The notes under the pieces are model-generated. The model searched no databases, was not told where the DNA came from, and was given only the letters and a program-made list of their open reading frames with translations. Shown one piece after another: positions 7,865 to 16,059 of a DNA stretch of 36,534 nt (position 1 is the first letter of the stretch; each line of letters starts with the position of its first letter). The position numbers were made by a program, and so were the translations under genes. The stretch covers positions 1 through 36,534 of the forward strand of contig CAIYRS010000020.1 of NCBI GenBank assembly GCA_903928685.1, written 5' to 3'. The DNA is from an uncultured Methylococcaceae bacterium. GTDB lineage: Bacteria > Pseudomonadota > Gammaproteobacteria > Methylococcales > Methylomonadaceae.

Positions 7865-8856
7865 ATCGATATTTCTGCCGTTAAATTGGCTTCAGGCATG
7901 TTGCCTTGGCCTATCTGGTCAAGCAGTTGCCGAAAATGCCCGTAACTGTGAATATTCAACACCCCAACCTCATCCAATACCGATTTGTAATAGCTTGCCG
8001 CCCGTCCACCGACAATCAATGCCACATCCGATGGCAGCAGTTTTTTTAATCGCCTTAGTTCTTTCGGCACGACATGGTCGTCTGCACAAAAACTGATACT
8101 GATAGTTACCGCCCGCGCCTTGGTAAATTTCACCGCTGCGGCAATTTCTTCAGCGGGTAGATTAGCGCCCAGATAAGTCACCCGCCAGCCTTTAATTTCA
8201 GCAATGATGGCAGCGAGCAACGCGCCCAGCTCATGCAACTGGCCTATCGGCGTACTGACCACCATAGTCGGCGCGTTATCAGCGCAGGGGCTATTGTTGC
8301 GTAGCACATAGGTTAACGAGCGGATGATGGACGAGGTCATGTGTTCGTGGACTGGCCTTAATTCGCCAAGCCGCCAACGCTCCCCGATTAAGGTCAATAA
8401 GGGCGTGAGCAAGTTTTCAATAAACGCTTCTGTTCCCAGCTCCACGATGGCATTTTCAAAGTGCGATTCCAAGCCTCGGGCATCAAACGCCAATATGCTG
8501 GCGTAGCATTTTTCGATGTAGTCTTGCGCCAAATACAACCTGTCACTCTGCGCGGCAGGTGTTAATACCGGAATTTCTGGCGCGGCTTCGTCTTCATCTT
8601 TCAATAGATTTTTTAATTCATCTAAAGACATCTGGGCAATTTGGCTAATGCTGTGACCACTATTAGTGGCGTGGTTAAGCAGCTTTAGCCGGGCAATATC
8701 TTGGTCGGTATAAACCCGATGACCGCCATTGGTGCGCGTGGGCGTCACCGCTTGGTAACGGCGTTCCCATGCCCGCACCAAATCTGACTTGACGCCAGAT
8801 CGCTTGGCGACCGTGCTGATTAAATATTGCGCTGATTCGTTATTAGGCTTTGCCAT
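7861..8856 (-). CDS. MerR-type regulator with B12-binding domain (CarH/LitR-like)
   Basis: This protein of about 331 aa starts MAKPNNES at ATG 8856, with AAGAAG nine bases upstream; a longer frame to 8952 looks spurious. Residues 9-80 form a MerR helix-turn-helix (LISTVAKRSGVKSDLVRAWERRY...GGHRVYTDQDI). Residues 100-180 form the helical cap, and 195-300 a cobalamin-binding fold with QLHELG (His208, likely lower axial ligand) and a later VGGRAA. The cap has W161-x9-E171-H172, the W-x9-EH signature of CarH/LitR photoreceptors that bind adenosylcobalamin and release DNA in light. The residue after the Trp is Arg, not the His that ligates cobalt in the lit state of Thermus CarH. It may regulate itself and the overlapping ycgN-like gene. 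Confidence 0.87.
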   Translation of the reverse strand: MAKPNNESAQYLISTVAKRSGVKSDLVRAWERRYQAVTPTRTNGGHRVYTDQDIARLKLLNHATNSGHSISQIAQMSLDELKNLLKDEDEAAPEIPVLTPAAQSDRLYLAQDYIEKCYASILAFDARGLESHFENAIVELGTEAFIENLLTPLLTLIGERWRLGELRPVHEHMTSSIIRSLTYVLRNNSPCADNAPTMVVSTPIGQLHELGALLAAIIAEIKGWRVTYLGANLPAEEIAAAVKFTKARAVTISISFCADDHVVPKELRRLKKLLPSDVALIVGGRAASYYKSVLDEVGVLNIHSYGHFRQLLDQIGQGNMPEANLTAEISI

Positions 8857-8892
8857 AAAATACTTCTTGTAAATCCCAATACAAAGGTTATT

Positions 8893-8941
8893 GAATGCCG
8901 GAAGGCATGATTCAGTATAACCGCTATATCTAGCTTTACAA
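8893..8941 (-). promoter_or_regulatory. Promoter and candidate operator of the MerR/B12 regulator
   Basis: The minus strand has -35 TTGTAA (8941-8936), a 16-bp spacer and -10 TATACT (8919-8914). An imperfect inverted repeat with core GAATGCC/GGCAT-GATTC (8893-8913) lies right after the -10 and would cover the transcription start. That is a suitable place for autorepression by the regulator. Binding is inferred from position and symmetry only. Confidence 0.45.
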
Positions 8942-9124
8942 AACCTCGACAATAAATGAACAGCAAAAAATTAGCCAAAATAGCGGAATTTAGTTACTTA
9001 ATACCAATAATCCCGGTATTTTTGCAAAAAGCGCAACCCTGCTTGCAGTTAGCGTCCGTGATAAAATCAAGAAACCAACATTAAAATTAAGCGCCGACCA
9101 TCCATTAACCATTAAGGGGATTTT

Positions 9125-9685
9125 ATGAACGCCGTTTTAAAACCTAGCCTTTACGAGCAATTAATGGCTTTGCCAGAACATGTCAATGGGGAGATTTTAA
9201 ATGGGGAGCTGTATGCAATGCCGCGCCCTTCTGGGAAGCATGGTTTGGCAGGAAGTGGTTTGGGATTTAATGTAACAGGCCCCTTCCATTTTGGTCGTGG
9301 CGGCCCCGGCGGCTGGTGGATTATTATCGAGCCAGAAACCCATTTCGTCCGTAACCAAGAAGTTGCCGTACCCGATTTGGCAGGCTGGCGGCGCGATCGT
9401 ATGCCCAGCGTATCGGACGACCACCGTTTTGAGGTCGTGCCAGATTGGGTTTGCGAAATTTTATCGCCGTCTACCGCCAAGAAAGACCGGGTGATAAAAC
9501 TGCCTATTTATGCGCGTTATGGGGTGCAGTATGTGTGGATAGTCGACCCGTTAGCGCAAACTTTAGAGGCATATGCCTTACAACAAGGCCAATGGTTATT
9601 GATTGCCACGCTGAAGGATGATGATGAGGTGGCAGTGCCGCCGTTTGATGCCGCGCCATTTTCTTTGGCGGATTTGTGGGGTTAG
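9125..9685 (+). CDS. Uma2-family (DUF820) PD-(D/E)XK nuclease-like protein
   Basis: This 186-aa protein has the Uma2/DUF820 fold of the restriction-endonuclease-like superfamily. Key features are the N-terminal EILNGELYAMPRPSGKHG, the acidic VAVPDLAGWRRDR (putative catalytic Asp), VCEILSPSTAKKDR (Glu and Lys partners), and YARYGVQYVWIVDP near the end. The family is numerous in cyanobacteria and methanotrophs and its biological role is unknown; a mobile-element or defence link is only suspected. A good ribosome site, AAGGGGA, lies upstream of ATG 9125. The gene stands alone on the plus strand, facing rsmD across a large inverted repeat. Confidence 0.88.
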   Translation: MNAVLKPSLYEQLMALPEHVNGEILNGELYAMPRPSGKHGLAGSGLGFNVTGPFHFGRGGPGGWWIIIEPETHFVRNQEVAVPDLAGWRRDRMPSVSDDHRFEVVPDWVCEILSPSTAKKDRVIKLPIYARYGVQYVWIVDPLAQTLEAYALQQGQWLLIATLKDDDEVAVPPFDAAPFSLADLWG

Positions 9686-9694
9686 CACCATTTT

Positions 9695-9771
9695 GTAGGA
9701 TGGGCTGACGACAGGAAGCCCATCAAATCAGGCTACCCAATGATGGGCTTCCTATCGTCAGCCCATCCTAC
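9695..9771. repeat. Inverted repeat with 31-bp arms, REP/MITE-like, between convergent genes
   Basis: Arms at 9695-9725 and 9741-9771 are inverted copies with a single mismatch and a 15-bp centre. Each arm begins or ends with GTAGGATGGGCTGACG or its complement. The hairpin sits between the convergent ends of the Uma2 gene and rsmD, where it can serve as a two-way terminator. The GTAGGATGGGCT motif resembles short dispersed repeats found in many proteobacterial genomes (inference from memory, not searched). Confidence 0.8.
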
Positions 9772-9793
9772 GGTACGGCCTTCACTAAAACCG

Positions 9794-10345
9794 TCAGCTT
9801 CGCTCATACAAACGATAAGCCACTTCGCCCGCCACCTTACTTTTTAGCAATTGCCAGTTTTCCGGTATTACTAAAGTCTGCAAAGCCGCTTCAGTTTCCA
9901 CGTAGATTTTCGCTTGCGGGGCAAGCCAGCCCTTATCTTCCAACCATTGGCAAGTCGTAGCGGCTAAACCTTGGGCAAACGGCGGATCAATAAACACAAT
10001 ATCGAACACTTCGGCATCACCTGCGAGAAACCGCAATACATCCAGCGGCTGGATTTTGATTTGCTGTGCACCAAGCTGTACCGCGTTGTCTTTTAAAGCC
10101 CGGCAGGCGATAGCATTGTTTTCTACCTGCACCACCGCTTTCGCGCCTCTGGAGGCCGCCTCAAAACCCAGCGCACCGCTGCCTGCGTACAAATCCAAAC
10201 AGCGGCTGCCGACGATATGGTATTGCAGCCAATTAAACAGCGTTTCCCGCACGCGTGCAGGCGTTGGCCTTAAGCCCGGCAAATCCACAAAATGCAGCTG
10301 ACGGCTACGCCATTCACCACCAATAATGCGTAATTTATTTGCCAC
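9794..10345 (-). CDS. rsmD: 16S rRNA (guanine(966)-N2)-methyltransferase RsmD
   Basis: This 183-aa enzyme has the Rossmann-fold methyltransferase motifs: SAM-binding DLYAGSGALG (51-60), acidic VENN after the second strand, and catalytic DPPF (120-123). The N-terminus LRIIGGEWRSRQL and LRPTPARVRETLFNWL are characteristic of RsmD, which modifies G966 of 16S RNA in assembled 30S particles. The start is GTG 10345, with AGG a few bases upstream. It overlaps the end of the M16 peptidase-like gene by 11 bases, so it is probably expressed with the peptidase genes. The length is normal for the family. Confidence 0.95.
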   Translation of the reverse strand: MANKLRIIGGEWRSRQLHFVDLPGLRPTPARVRETLFNWLQYHIVGSRCLDLYAGSGALGFEAASRGAKAVVQVENNAIACRALKDNAVQLGAQQIKIQPLDVLRFLAGDAEVFDIVFIDPPFAQGLAATTCQWLEDKGWLAPQAKIYVETEAALQTLVIPENWQLLKSKVAGEVAYRLYERS

Positions 10346-11636
10346 GCTGGCCTACAGTAATGGTTTGCAATAATGCCGGATCAACATGGCGTTTAAACGC
10401 ATCAGTAATCGAGGCAACGGTGACTTGTTCTATACGTTGCTTGAAATTATCCATGTATTCCAACGGCATACCATAAAAACCAATCATGCCCACATAGCCT
10501 GCCAGTTCTTTATTGGTATCAAAACGCATGGCAAAGCCGCCTGTGATATTTTTCTTGGCTGCCACTAATTCGGCTTCACTAGGGCCTTTTGCTATAAATG
10601 CCGCCAAGGTTTGGTTAAGCACTTGCAAGGCTTGGCTGGTTTGGTCATTACGGGTTTGCAGACTGACTAAAAACGGCCCAGCTTTTAAACGCGGAATAAA
10701 CGCGCTGGAGGCGCTATAAGCCAAACCGCGTTTTTCCCTGACTTCATCAAACAACTTAGATACCAAGCCACTGCCGCCCAAAATATGGTTGCCGACATAA
10801 AGGCTGAAATAATCGGGGTCTTTACGGCTAATGCCAGGCAAGCCAACTAAAACATGGGTTTGCGTGGATGGAAATTCGATATGTTGTTGCGATGCTTGTT
10901 TGGGCATCAGTACGTCTGGCAACTCGGCGGGTTTCTGCCCAACCGGCAAATTGGCAAGTAATTTTTCGGCAGTTTGCTCAGCTTGCTGTTTGCTTAAATC
11001 ACCGACTATCACCACCATAGCATTGGCAGCAACGTAATATTGTTGATAAAAACGCCGTAAGTCTTGCTCAGTCAGCGCAGTGACGGTTGCCAATGTGCCA
11101 GAATCGGGATGGGCATAAGGATGGTCGCCATACAAGGCTTTGTAAAAGGCAATGCTGGCAAGATCACCAGGCGATTCTTCTTGTTGTTTTAAGCCTGCCA
11201 AGGTGCGGCTTTTTTCCCGTTGGAAATCGGCGGCATCAAAACGAGGCTGCGTCAAAATCACTTGCATAGTATCTAAGGCTTTGTCAAACAAGGCCTTATC
11301 GGTCAATGTCCGCAAAGACACACTGGCGTTATCCATGGTACTGCCTGCGCCAAACACCGCGCCGACGCTTTCAAATCGCTGGGCGATGTCATCGGCATTC
11401 CATTGGCCTGCACCAGTATCCAGCAAACCTGCCGTTAACGCCGCCAAGCCAAATTGCTGTCCGTCCCGCGCACTGCCTGCATCAAAAATCACTTGTATAT
11501 CCGCCATTGGCAAGCCTTCTGTGCGTACAAAATACACGCGGCTTCCTTGCGGGGTTTGCCAATGGTCAATTTTTGCCGTCGCCAACAGGCTTTGGCTAAA
11601 AAGCAATAACATCAAACTATATACATAAAAACGCAT
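10335..11636 (-). CDS. M16-family peptidase-like protein lacking the zinc motif (non-catalytic partner)
   Basis: This protein of about 433 aa has a signal peptide (MRFYVYSLMLLLFSQSLLATA) and two M16 domains. In the first domain, where an active peptidase has HxxEH, the sequence reads LAALTAGLLD, so no zinc site is present. The second half keeps GGSGLVSKLFDEVREKRGLAYS, with the Arg...Tyr pair that contacts substrate in M16 heterodimers. In known pairs, one subunit brings the zinc site and the other the R/Y pair. The partner is the gene at 12568. The start is ATG 11636 at the signal peptide; an upstream in-frame start at 11690 gives a signal-less extension. Periplasmic location is inferred. Confidence 0.88.
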   Translation of the reverse strand: MRFYVYSLMLLLFSQSLLATAKIDHWQTPQGSRVYFVRTEGLPMADIQVIFDAGSARDGQQFGLAALTAGLLDTGAGQWNADDIAQRFESVGAVFGAGSTMDNASVSLRTLTDKALFDKALDTMQVILTQPRFDAADFQREKSRTLAGLKQQEESPGDLASIAFYKALYGDHPYAHPDSGTLATVTALTEQDLRRFYQQYYVAANAMVVIVGDLSKQQAEQTAEKLLANLPVGQKPAELPDVLMPKQASQQHIEFPSTQTHVLVGLPGISRKDPDYFSLYVGNHILGGSGLVSKLFDEVREKRGLAYSASSAFIPRLKAGPFLVSLQTRNDQTSQALQVLNQTLAAFIAKGPSEAELVAAKKNITGGFAMRFDTNKELAGYVGMIGFYGMPLEYMDNFKQRIEQVTVASITDAFKRHVDPALLQTITVGQRGK

Positions 11637-11749
11637 GGTGCTGATTCCTGGGTTAGTTAGGAAAATTTCCGGCAAATGCCCGGATGCCATTAATCGGCTA
11701 AAAAATAGAGATGAAAAATCACCTTTAGCAACGCATAAACATTGGCTCG

Positions 11750-12508
11750 TTAACGGTTTTTATGGTCCCGAACCAATCGGACGCCACGGGCAAATCCGGT
11801 GTCTTCGTTGTAGGCCTCGCCTTCGCGGAAATACACAAACCACGCACCGCCGCCATAACCTGCATAAGCCGTTGCCGACCAAATCCATAACGGGCTTTCT
11901 GGAAATACTTGGTGGTCAATAAAAAGTAAGGCATCATTTTTATTGCCGCGCTGTTTATCAATCAGGGTTTTTAATTCATCAATCGTAGGTAATCGCCAAT
12001 CGGTAAAACCTGCATAACCGCCTTGCTGGTTAAACTGTTTGGCTTCATCAATAGCGGCTTGCCAAGTAAATACTTGCGCCGGGCCATTAACCCGATCATT
12101 TTGCCACTGTTGGCCTAAGGCAAAGCGGCACCACAATAAATCGGTGGCGGGATCAAAGGCGACACCATCTTGTAGCAACTTATATTTGCCCAAGCTGGGT
12201 TCTTCTGGCGCGGGCGGGGTTTGTTCTGGTGCTGCTGCATCTTGCCCAAAGCGCTCTGCATCGGCAGATTGGTGATGATGCTGTTCTTTGGTTTTGATCC
12301 AATCGTCGTGCTGTTTTCTTTTTACCGGATCCAACAGCACATCACGCGCTTCATTAAGGATGCGGGTAATGCGTTCTGCGGTAACTTTATCGCTTGCCTT
12401 ATCGGGGTGGTGCATTTGCAGCAACGCTTTATGCGCGGCTTTGATGACCACATCGGGGGCATTACGAGTGACTTTTAAATTATCGTAATGTGTACGTATT
12501 TTTGACAT
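11750..12508 (-). CDS. J-domain / DUF1566 fusion protein
   Basis: This 252-aa protein starts with a J-domain (about 5-72) that contains the essential HPD tripeptide (34-36), so it could stimulate an Hsp70 ATPase. A Gln/Pro/Ala-rich linker (about 75-105) leads to a C-terminal DUF1566 domain (about 112-248) with WRLPTIDELKTLID and RGVRLVR. DUF1566 is a domain of unknown function, often found on secreted or surface proteins. This protein has no signal peptide, so it should be cytoplasmic. It sits between two M16 peptidase genes on the same strand, with gaps of 59 and 113 bp. Whether that placement is functional is not known. Confidence 0.8.
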   Translation of the reverse strand: MSKIRTHYDNLKVTRNAPDVVIKAAHKALLQMHHPDKASDKVTAERITRILNEARDVLLDPVKRKQHDDWIKTKEQHHHQSADAERFGQDAAAPEQTPPAPEEPSLGKYKLLQDGVAFDPATDLLWCRFALGQQWQNDRVNGPAQVFTWQAAIDEAKQFNQQGGYAGFTDWRLPTIDELKTLIDKQRGNKNDALLFIDHQVFPESPLWIWSATAYAGYGGGAWFVYFREGEAYNEDTGFARGVRLVRDHKNR

Positions 12509-12567
12509 AGTTTCGACCCTTTAACCAACCGCCTTACCCAATAAATCGTGAGTAAGCCAGTTAGCCT

Positions 12568-13929
12568 TTATTTTTCCTCTTTCTTATTATTATTTTGTGT
12601 TTGCCCATTGATAGGCTGTGGCTCTAAATAAGCCACATTTAAATGATCTTCCCGTAAATAAGTCCGCGCCACTTGGCGTACTTGCTCGGCAGTCACTTGG
12701 TTGATTTTACTGACATATTCATCGGCTTTTTGCCAACCTAAGCCGACGGTTTCCAGCATACCCAATTGCATCGCCTGATAAAAACCGGAATCGCGTTCGT
12801 AAACTGCCCCCGCTAGCACTTGCGCCTTAATGCGTTGCAATTCCTCCGCACTCACCAATTCCAATTGCAAGCGGGTGATTTGCGCTTTCAATGCCGATTC
12901 CAGTTCATAAACGCTTTTGCCTTCAGCTGGCGTTGCTTCCAGCTCAAATAAATTCGATAGCCGCGTGATTAGGCTATAGCCTGCGCCCGCTGACACGGCA
13001 AGTTGCTTGCCTCGCACCAGTTCTTTACTGAGCCGCGCGCTGCTGCCGCCATCCAATACGCCAGCCAACACTTCTAGTGCATAGGCTTCCCAATCATGCT
13101 CTGCGGTTGTTAAGGTCGGCACTTTGTAACCCATCACCAAAGACGGCAATTTAGCGGGCACTTTTACCGTCATTTTCCGCACACCTAATTGTTCGATTTC
13201 GGTTTGCGGTTTTAATGGCTTAATTTCGCTGGGTTTCAAGCCGCCAAAATATTGTTCGGCTAGGGCAAATACTGCTTTGGTATCGACATCGCCGACCACA
13301 ACCACGGTGGCGTTATTGGGCGCATACCAGCGTTGGTACCAAGCTTGTAAATCTTCAACCTGATAATTGGCAATATCCGCAGGCCAGCCAATCACTGGAT
13401 GTTTGTACGGGCTATTGCTGTAGGCCATGGCATTAAAATGCTCGCCCATTTTCGCCTGTGGATTGTCGTCGGTACGCATACGCCGCTCTTCGGTGACCAC
13501 TTGCAGTTCTTTTTTCAACTCATCCGCCAATAAATGCAGATGGCGCATGCGGTCGGCTTCCAATTCAAAGCTGACGGGCAAGCGCGAGGCTTCCATGGTC
13601 TGGAAATAGGCGGTGTAATCTTGTCCGGTAAAGGCATTTTCATCACCGCCATTTTCGGCAATGATGCGGGAAAATTCGCCAGCAGGATGTTTGTCGGTAC
13701 CTTTAAACATCATGTGTTCCAACATGTGGGAAATGCCGGTGATACCGCCTGGCTCATAACTGGAGCCGACTTTATACCAAACTTGCGAGACCACCACGGG
13801 CGAGCGGTGGTCTTCTTTTACTAACACTTTTAAACCGTTAGCCAATATTTTTTCAGCTACTGGTGTTGCTGCATTGCTGTAGGCAATTGGCAAACACAGC
13901 AATAACGAGACGATTACCTGTTTGTTCAT
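12568..13929 (-). CDS. M16 zinc metallopeptidase (catalytic subunit)
   Basis: This 453-aa protein has a signal peptide (MNKQVIVSLLLCLPIAYSNAA) and an intact inverted zinc motif HMLEH (H68, E71, H72). A distal Glu in TEERR (about 147-148) completes the site. The domain order is M16 followed by M16_C, as in PqqL or YmxG-like peptidases. Such enzymes cut short peptides in the periplasm. The C-terminal half carries LDGGSSARLSKELVRGKQLAVS but not a clear Arg-Tyr pair, complementing the second M16 gene downstream. The C-terminal tail is short and charged (NGQTQNNNKKEEK). The natural substrate is unknown. Confidence 0.9.
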   Translation of the reverse strand: MNKQVIVSLLLCLPIAYSNAATPVAEKILANGLKVLVKEDHRSPVVVSQVWYKVGSSYEPGGITGISHMLEHMMFKGTDKHPAGEFSRIIAENGGDENAFTGQDYTAYFQTMEASRLPVSFELEADRMRHLHLLADELKKELQVVTEERRMRTDDNPQAKMGEHFNAMAYSNSPYKHPVIGWPADIANYQVEDLQAWYQRWYAPNNATVVVVGDVDTKAVFALAEQYFGGLKPSEIKPLKPQTEIEQLGVRKMTVKVPAKLPSLVMGYKVPTLTTAEHDWEAYALEVLAGVLDGGSSARLSKELVRGKQLAVSAGAGYSLITRLSNLFELEATPAEGKSVYELESALKAQITRLQLELVSAEELQRIKAQVLAGAVYERDSGFYQAMQLGMLETVGLGWQKADEYVSKINQVTAEQVRQVARTYLREDHLNVAYLEPQPINGQTQNNNKKEEK

Positions 13930-14118
13930 AATGTTCTCTTCTTATTGAAATAGTCGCATTGTTATAGGCATGTTTTGCTGCCAATCCCACAATGCAACAG
14001 GTCACTTAAAATGCCGCAAAGTATATCTCACCGTCTGGCGGTTTGTTTTCGATTATTTTTCGTTGGCAAGGCGTTACCAACAAGCCCGCTATTGACAGCC
14101 TTATTGCCTATTAGTGCC

Positions 14119-15381
14119 TTAATTAAGGTGGCTAGCCAACATAGCCATAATTTTGGCAGTTACGCCTTGGTTTTTAAGGATGAAGTTTTTGCCATTGCTA
14201 ATCAGTTGCTTACGGAAATCGTTATGTTGGTAAAGGTGGGTGATTGCCGACATGATTTCAGTTTGGTTATAGCATTGAATAGCGGCTTCGCTTGCCAAAA
14301 TACCTGCGGCAATGGCTTTAAAATTAAACATGTACGGGCCAAATAGAATGGGAACGCCAATGGCGGCGGCTTCAAGCACATTATGCCCACCTGTTGGCAC
14401 CATGCTACCGCCGACAAATGCAACATCAGCGGCGGCATAAAGCATTTTCAATTCGCCTAAGGTATCAGCCAGATAAACATCGGTGGCTGGTGTACAGCTT
14501 TCCCCTAAGGTTCGGGTTGCCACAATAAGATTTGCTTGTGTGCAGGCTTTTTTCACGTCGGGAAAGCGTTCGGGATGGCGCGGCGCAATCACCAATAACA
14601 ATTCTGGGATTTGTTGTTTGAGCTGTAAGTAGCTGTCGAAAAACAAGTTTTCTTCATCTTTGTGGGTACTGGCAAGTAACCAGACATAGCGCCCAGCAAA
14701 CAAACTGGCTTTTAATTGCTGGCCTTGTTCGCTAACGCCAGCAACGATGTCAACATCAAATTTAATATTGCCCAAGGCAATCAACTTATCGCTATTAGCA
14801 CCAATGGCAAGAAAACGCTCCCGGTCTTGTTCGCTTTGGGTTGCTATCAATTCAACAGCCGCTAATGCTGGCTTTACCAAGGACGCTAATTTGCGGTAAC
14901 CGCGCACTGATTTTTCCGATAAACGCGCATTAATCAGGTACAAGGGGATTTGGCGTTCTCGGCAGGCGGCATATAAATTTGGCCACAATTCAGTTTCCAT
15001 AATCACCGCCAAGCGTGGCTGAAAATGGTGCATAAAGCGGGCAACCGCGTCGGGTAAATCGTAAGGCAGGTAAACATGTCCAACACTTTCGGACAACGCC
15101 GCTTGCACGCGGGCAGATCCGGTTGGTGTGGTTGTGGTGATGAGTAGTTTTAGATTTGGATGGGCTGTTTGTATTTGCCGGATTAACGGCAGCACCGCTT
15201 CAACTTCACCAACAGAAACAGCATGAAACCAAATGACGGCTTGTGGGGATTTTTTTTGATAAACCGCCAATCTTTCTAAGCAGCGGTTACGGTATTCTGG
15301 GGCTTTAATGCTGCGCCATAACAGGCGAAGAAAAAGGAATGGTAGTAGCAAATAGATACAGCAGCTATAAACAACACGCAT
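14119..15381 (-). CDS. waaA: 3-deoxy-D-manno-octulosonic acid (Kdo) transferase WaaA
   Basis: This 420-aa protein has an N-terminal membrane anchor (about 4-22) and the Kdo-transferase fold. WFHAVSVGEVEAVLPLI contains the catalytic Glu59, equivalent to Glu60 of E. coli KdtA, and VIMETELWPN follows in the acceptor half. The C-terminal GT-B donor half shows FVGGSMVPTGGHNVLEAAAIGVPILFGP. It adds Kdo from CMP-Kdo to lipid IVA at the inner membrane, an essential step before heptose addition. It is not in the LPS cluster at 338-6630, but downstream of the rplI operon and separated from it by a hairpin terminator. Whether it adds one or two Kdo residues cannot be read from sequence. Confidence 0.95.
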   Translation of the reverse strand: MRVVYSCCIYLLLPFLFLRLLWRSIKAPEYRNRCLERLAVYQKKSPQAVIWFHAVSVGEVEAVLPLIRQIQTAHPNLKLLITTTTPTGSARVQAALSESVGHVYLPYDLPDAVARFMHHFQPRLAVIMETELWPNLYAACRERQIPLYLINARLSEKSVRGYRKLASLVKPALAAVELIATQSEQDRERFLAIGANSDKLIALGNIKFDVDIVAGVSEQGQQLKASLFAGRYVWLLASTHKDEENLFFDSYLQLKQQIPELLLVIAPRHPERFPDVKKACTQANLIVATRTLGESCTPATDVYLADTLGELKMLYAAADVAFVGGSMVPTGGHNVLEAAAIGVPILFGPYMFNFKAIAAGILASEAAIQCYNQTEIMSAITHLYQHNDFRKQLISNGKNFILKNQGVTAKIMAMLASHLN

Positions 15382-15460
15382 AAAACGTCCCGCTTGATAA
15401 ATTCAAGGCATTTTACTGACTGCTTAAAAAGGCGAAAACTGTCGCCACCTTTTACATAAA

Positions 15461-15492
15461 AACAAGCCGGATGCAATTGCATCCGGCTTGTT
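15461..15492 (-). terminator. Perfect 32-bp palindromic hairpin, terminator of the rpsF-rplI operon
   Basis: Arms AACAAGCCGGATGCAA and TTGCATCCGGCTTGTT (15461-15476 and 15477-15492) are perfect inverted copies. On the minus strand the hairpin follows rplI and is trailed by TTTATG. It separates the ribosomal operon from waaA. Confidence 0.75.
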
Positions 15493-15565
15493 GATAACGC
15501 GATAGCCTATAACCACTAACAAACGAAAATCCGTTGCTGTGGACACCGATGGCTATTTAAAACTA

Positions 15566-16015
15566 TTACGCTTCAGCAACCACAGTTACCGCAACAGTGA
15601 CAGTAACATCAGTGTGCAAGGAAATGTCGATGTTAAATTCGCCAACTTGACGGATAACACCATTTGGCATTCTGATTTCTTGCTTTTCAACAACAACGCC
15701 AGCAGCGGTGAAGGCTTCAGCAATGTTGTGAGTGCCAATTGAACCAAACAAACGGCCTTCGTCACCAGCTTTATGGGCGATAACGATTGCCAGTTTGCTA
15801 ATTTTCTCACCACGGTCTTTAGCGGCTTGCAATCTTTCAGCAGCGGCTTTTTCAAGCTCAGCGCGACGGGCTTCAAATTCAGCAATTTTAGCTGAGGTTG
15901 CCGGAACGGCTTTGCCTTGTGGCACTAAATAATTTCTACCGTAACCTGACTTGATGCTGACCTTATCGCCCAAATTGCCCAGGTTTGCTACTTTTTCAAG
16001 AAGAATGACTTCCAT
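15566..16015 (-). CDS. rplI: Ribosomal protein bL9
   Basis: This 149-aa protein is a full-length bL9. The N-terminal RNA-binding domain opens with [24 protein letters not shown] and contains [12 protein letters not shown], the L9 signature. A long connecting helix (about 41-75) and a C-terminal domain with GRLFGSIG follow. L9 binds 23S rRNA domain V at the L1 stalk base and affects reading-frame maintenance. It closes the rpsF-rpsR-DUF2232-rplI operon and is followed by a strong hairpin. Confidence 0.98.
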   Translation of the reverse strand: MEVILLEKVANLGNLGDKVSIKSGYGRNYLVPQGKAVPATSAKIAEFEARRAELEKAAAERLQAAKDRGEKISKLAIVIAHKAGDEGRLFGSIGTHNIAEAFTAAGVVVEKQEIRMPNGVIRQVGEFNIDISLHTDVTVTVAVTVVAEA

Positions 16016-16059
16016 CTTAATACCCTCTGTGTTTTTCGGATATTTCCGAATTTTTCGCC

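Noticed and set aside
8857-8952. N-terminal extension of the MerR/B12 regulator
   Set aside because: The extension would cover its own promoter; ATG 8856 has a good ribosome site and matches the usual MerR N-terminus.
11152-11628. 158-codon plus-strand frame opposite the M16-like gene
   Set aside because: It is the antisense shadow of a recognised M16 gene and has no ribosome site.
13975-14346. 123-codon plus-strand frame overlapping the end of waaA
   Set aside because: It overlaps the conserved waaA coding region in the opposite direction and shows no family features.
15461-15492. Perfect palindrome as a regulator binding site for waaA
   Set aside because: It follows rplI and is trailed by T residues on that strand, so termination is the simpler explanation.
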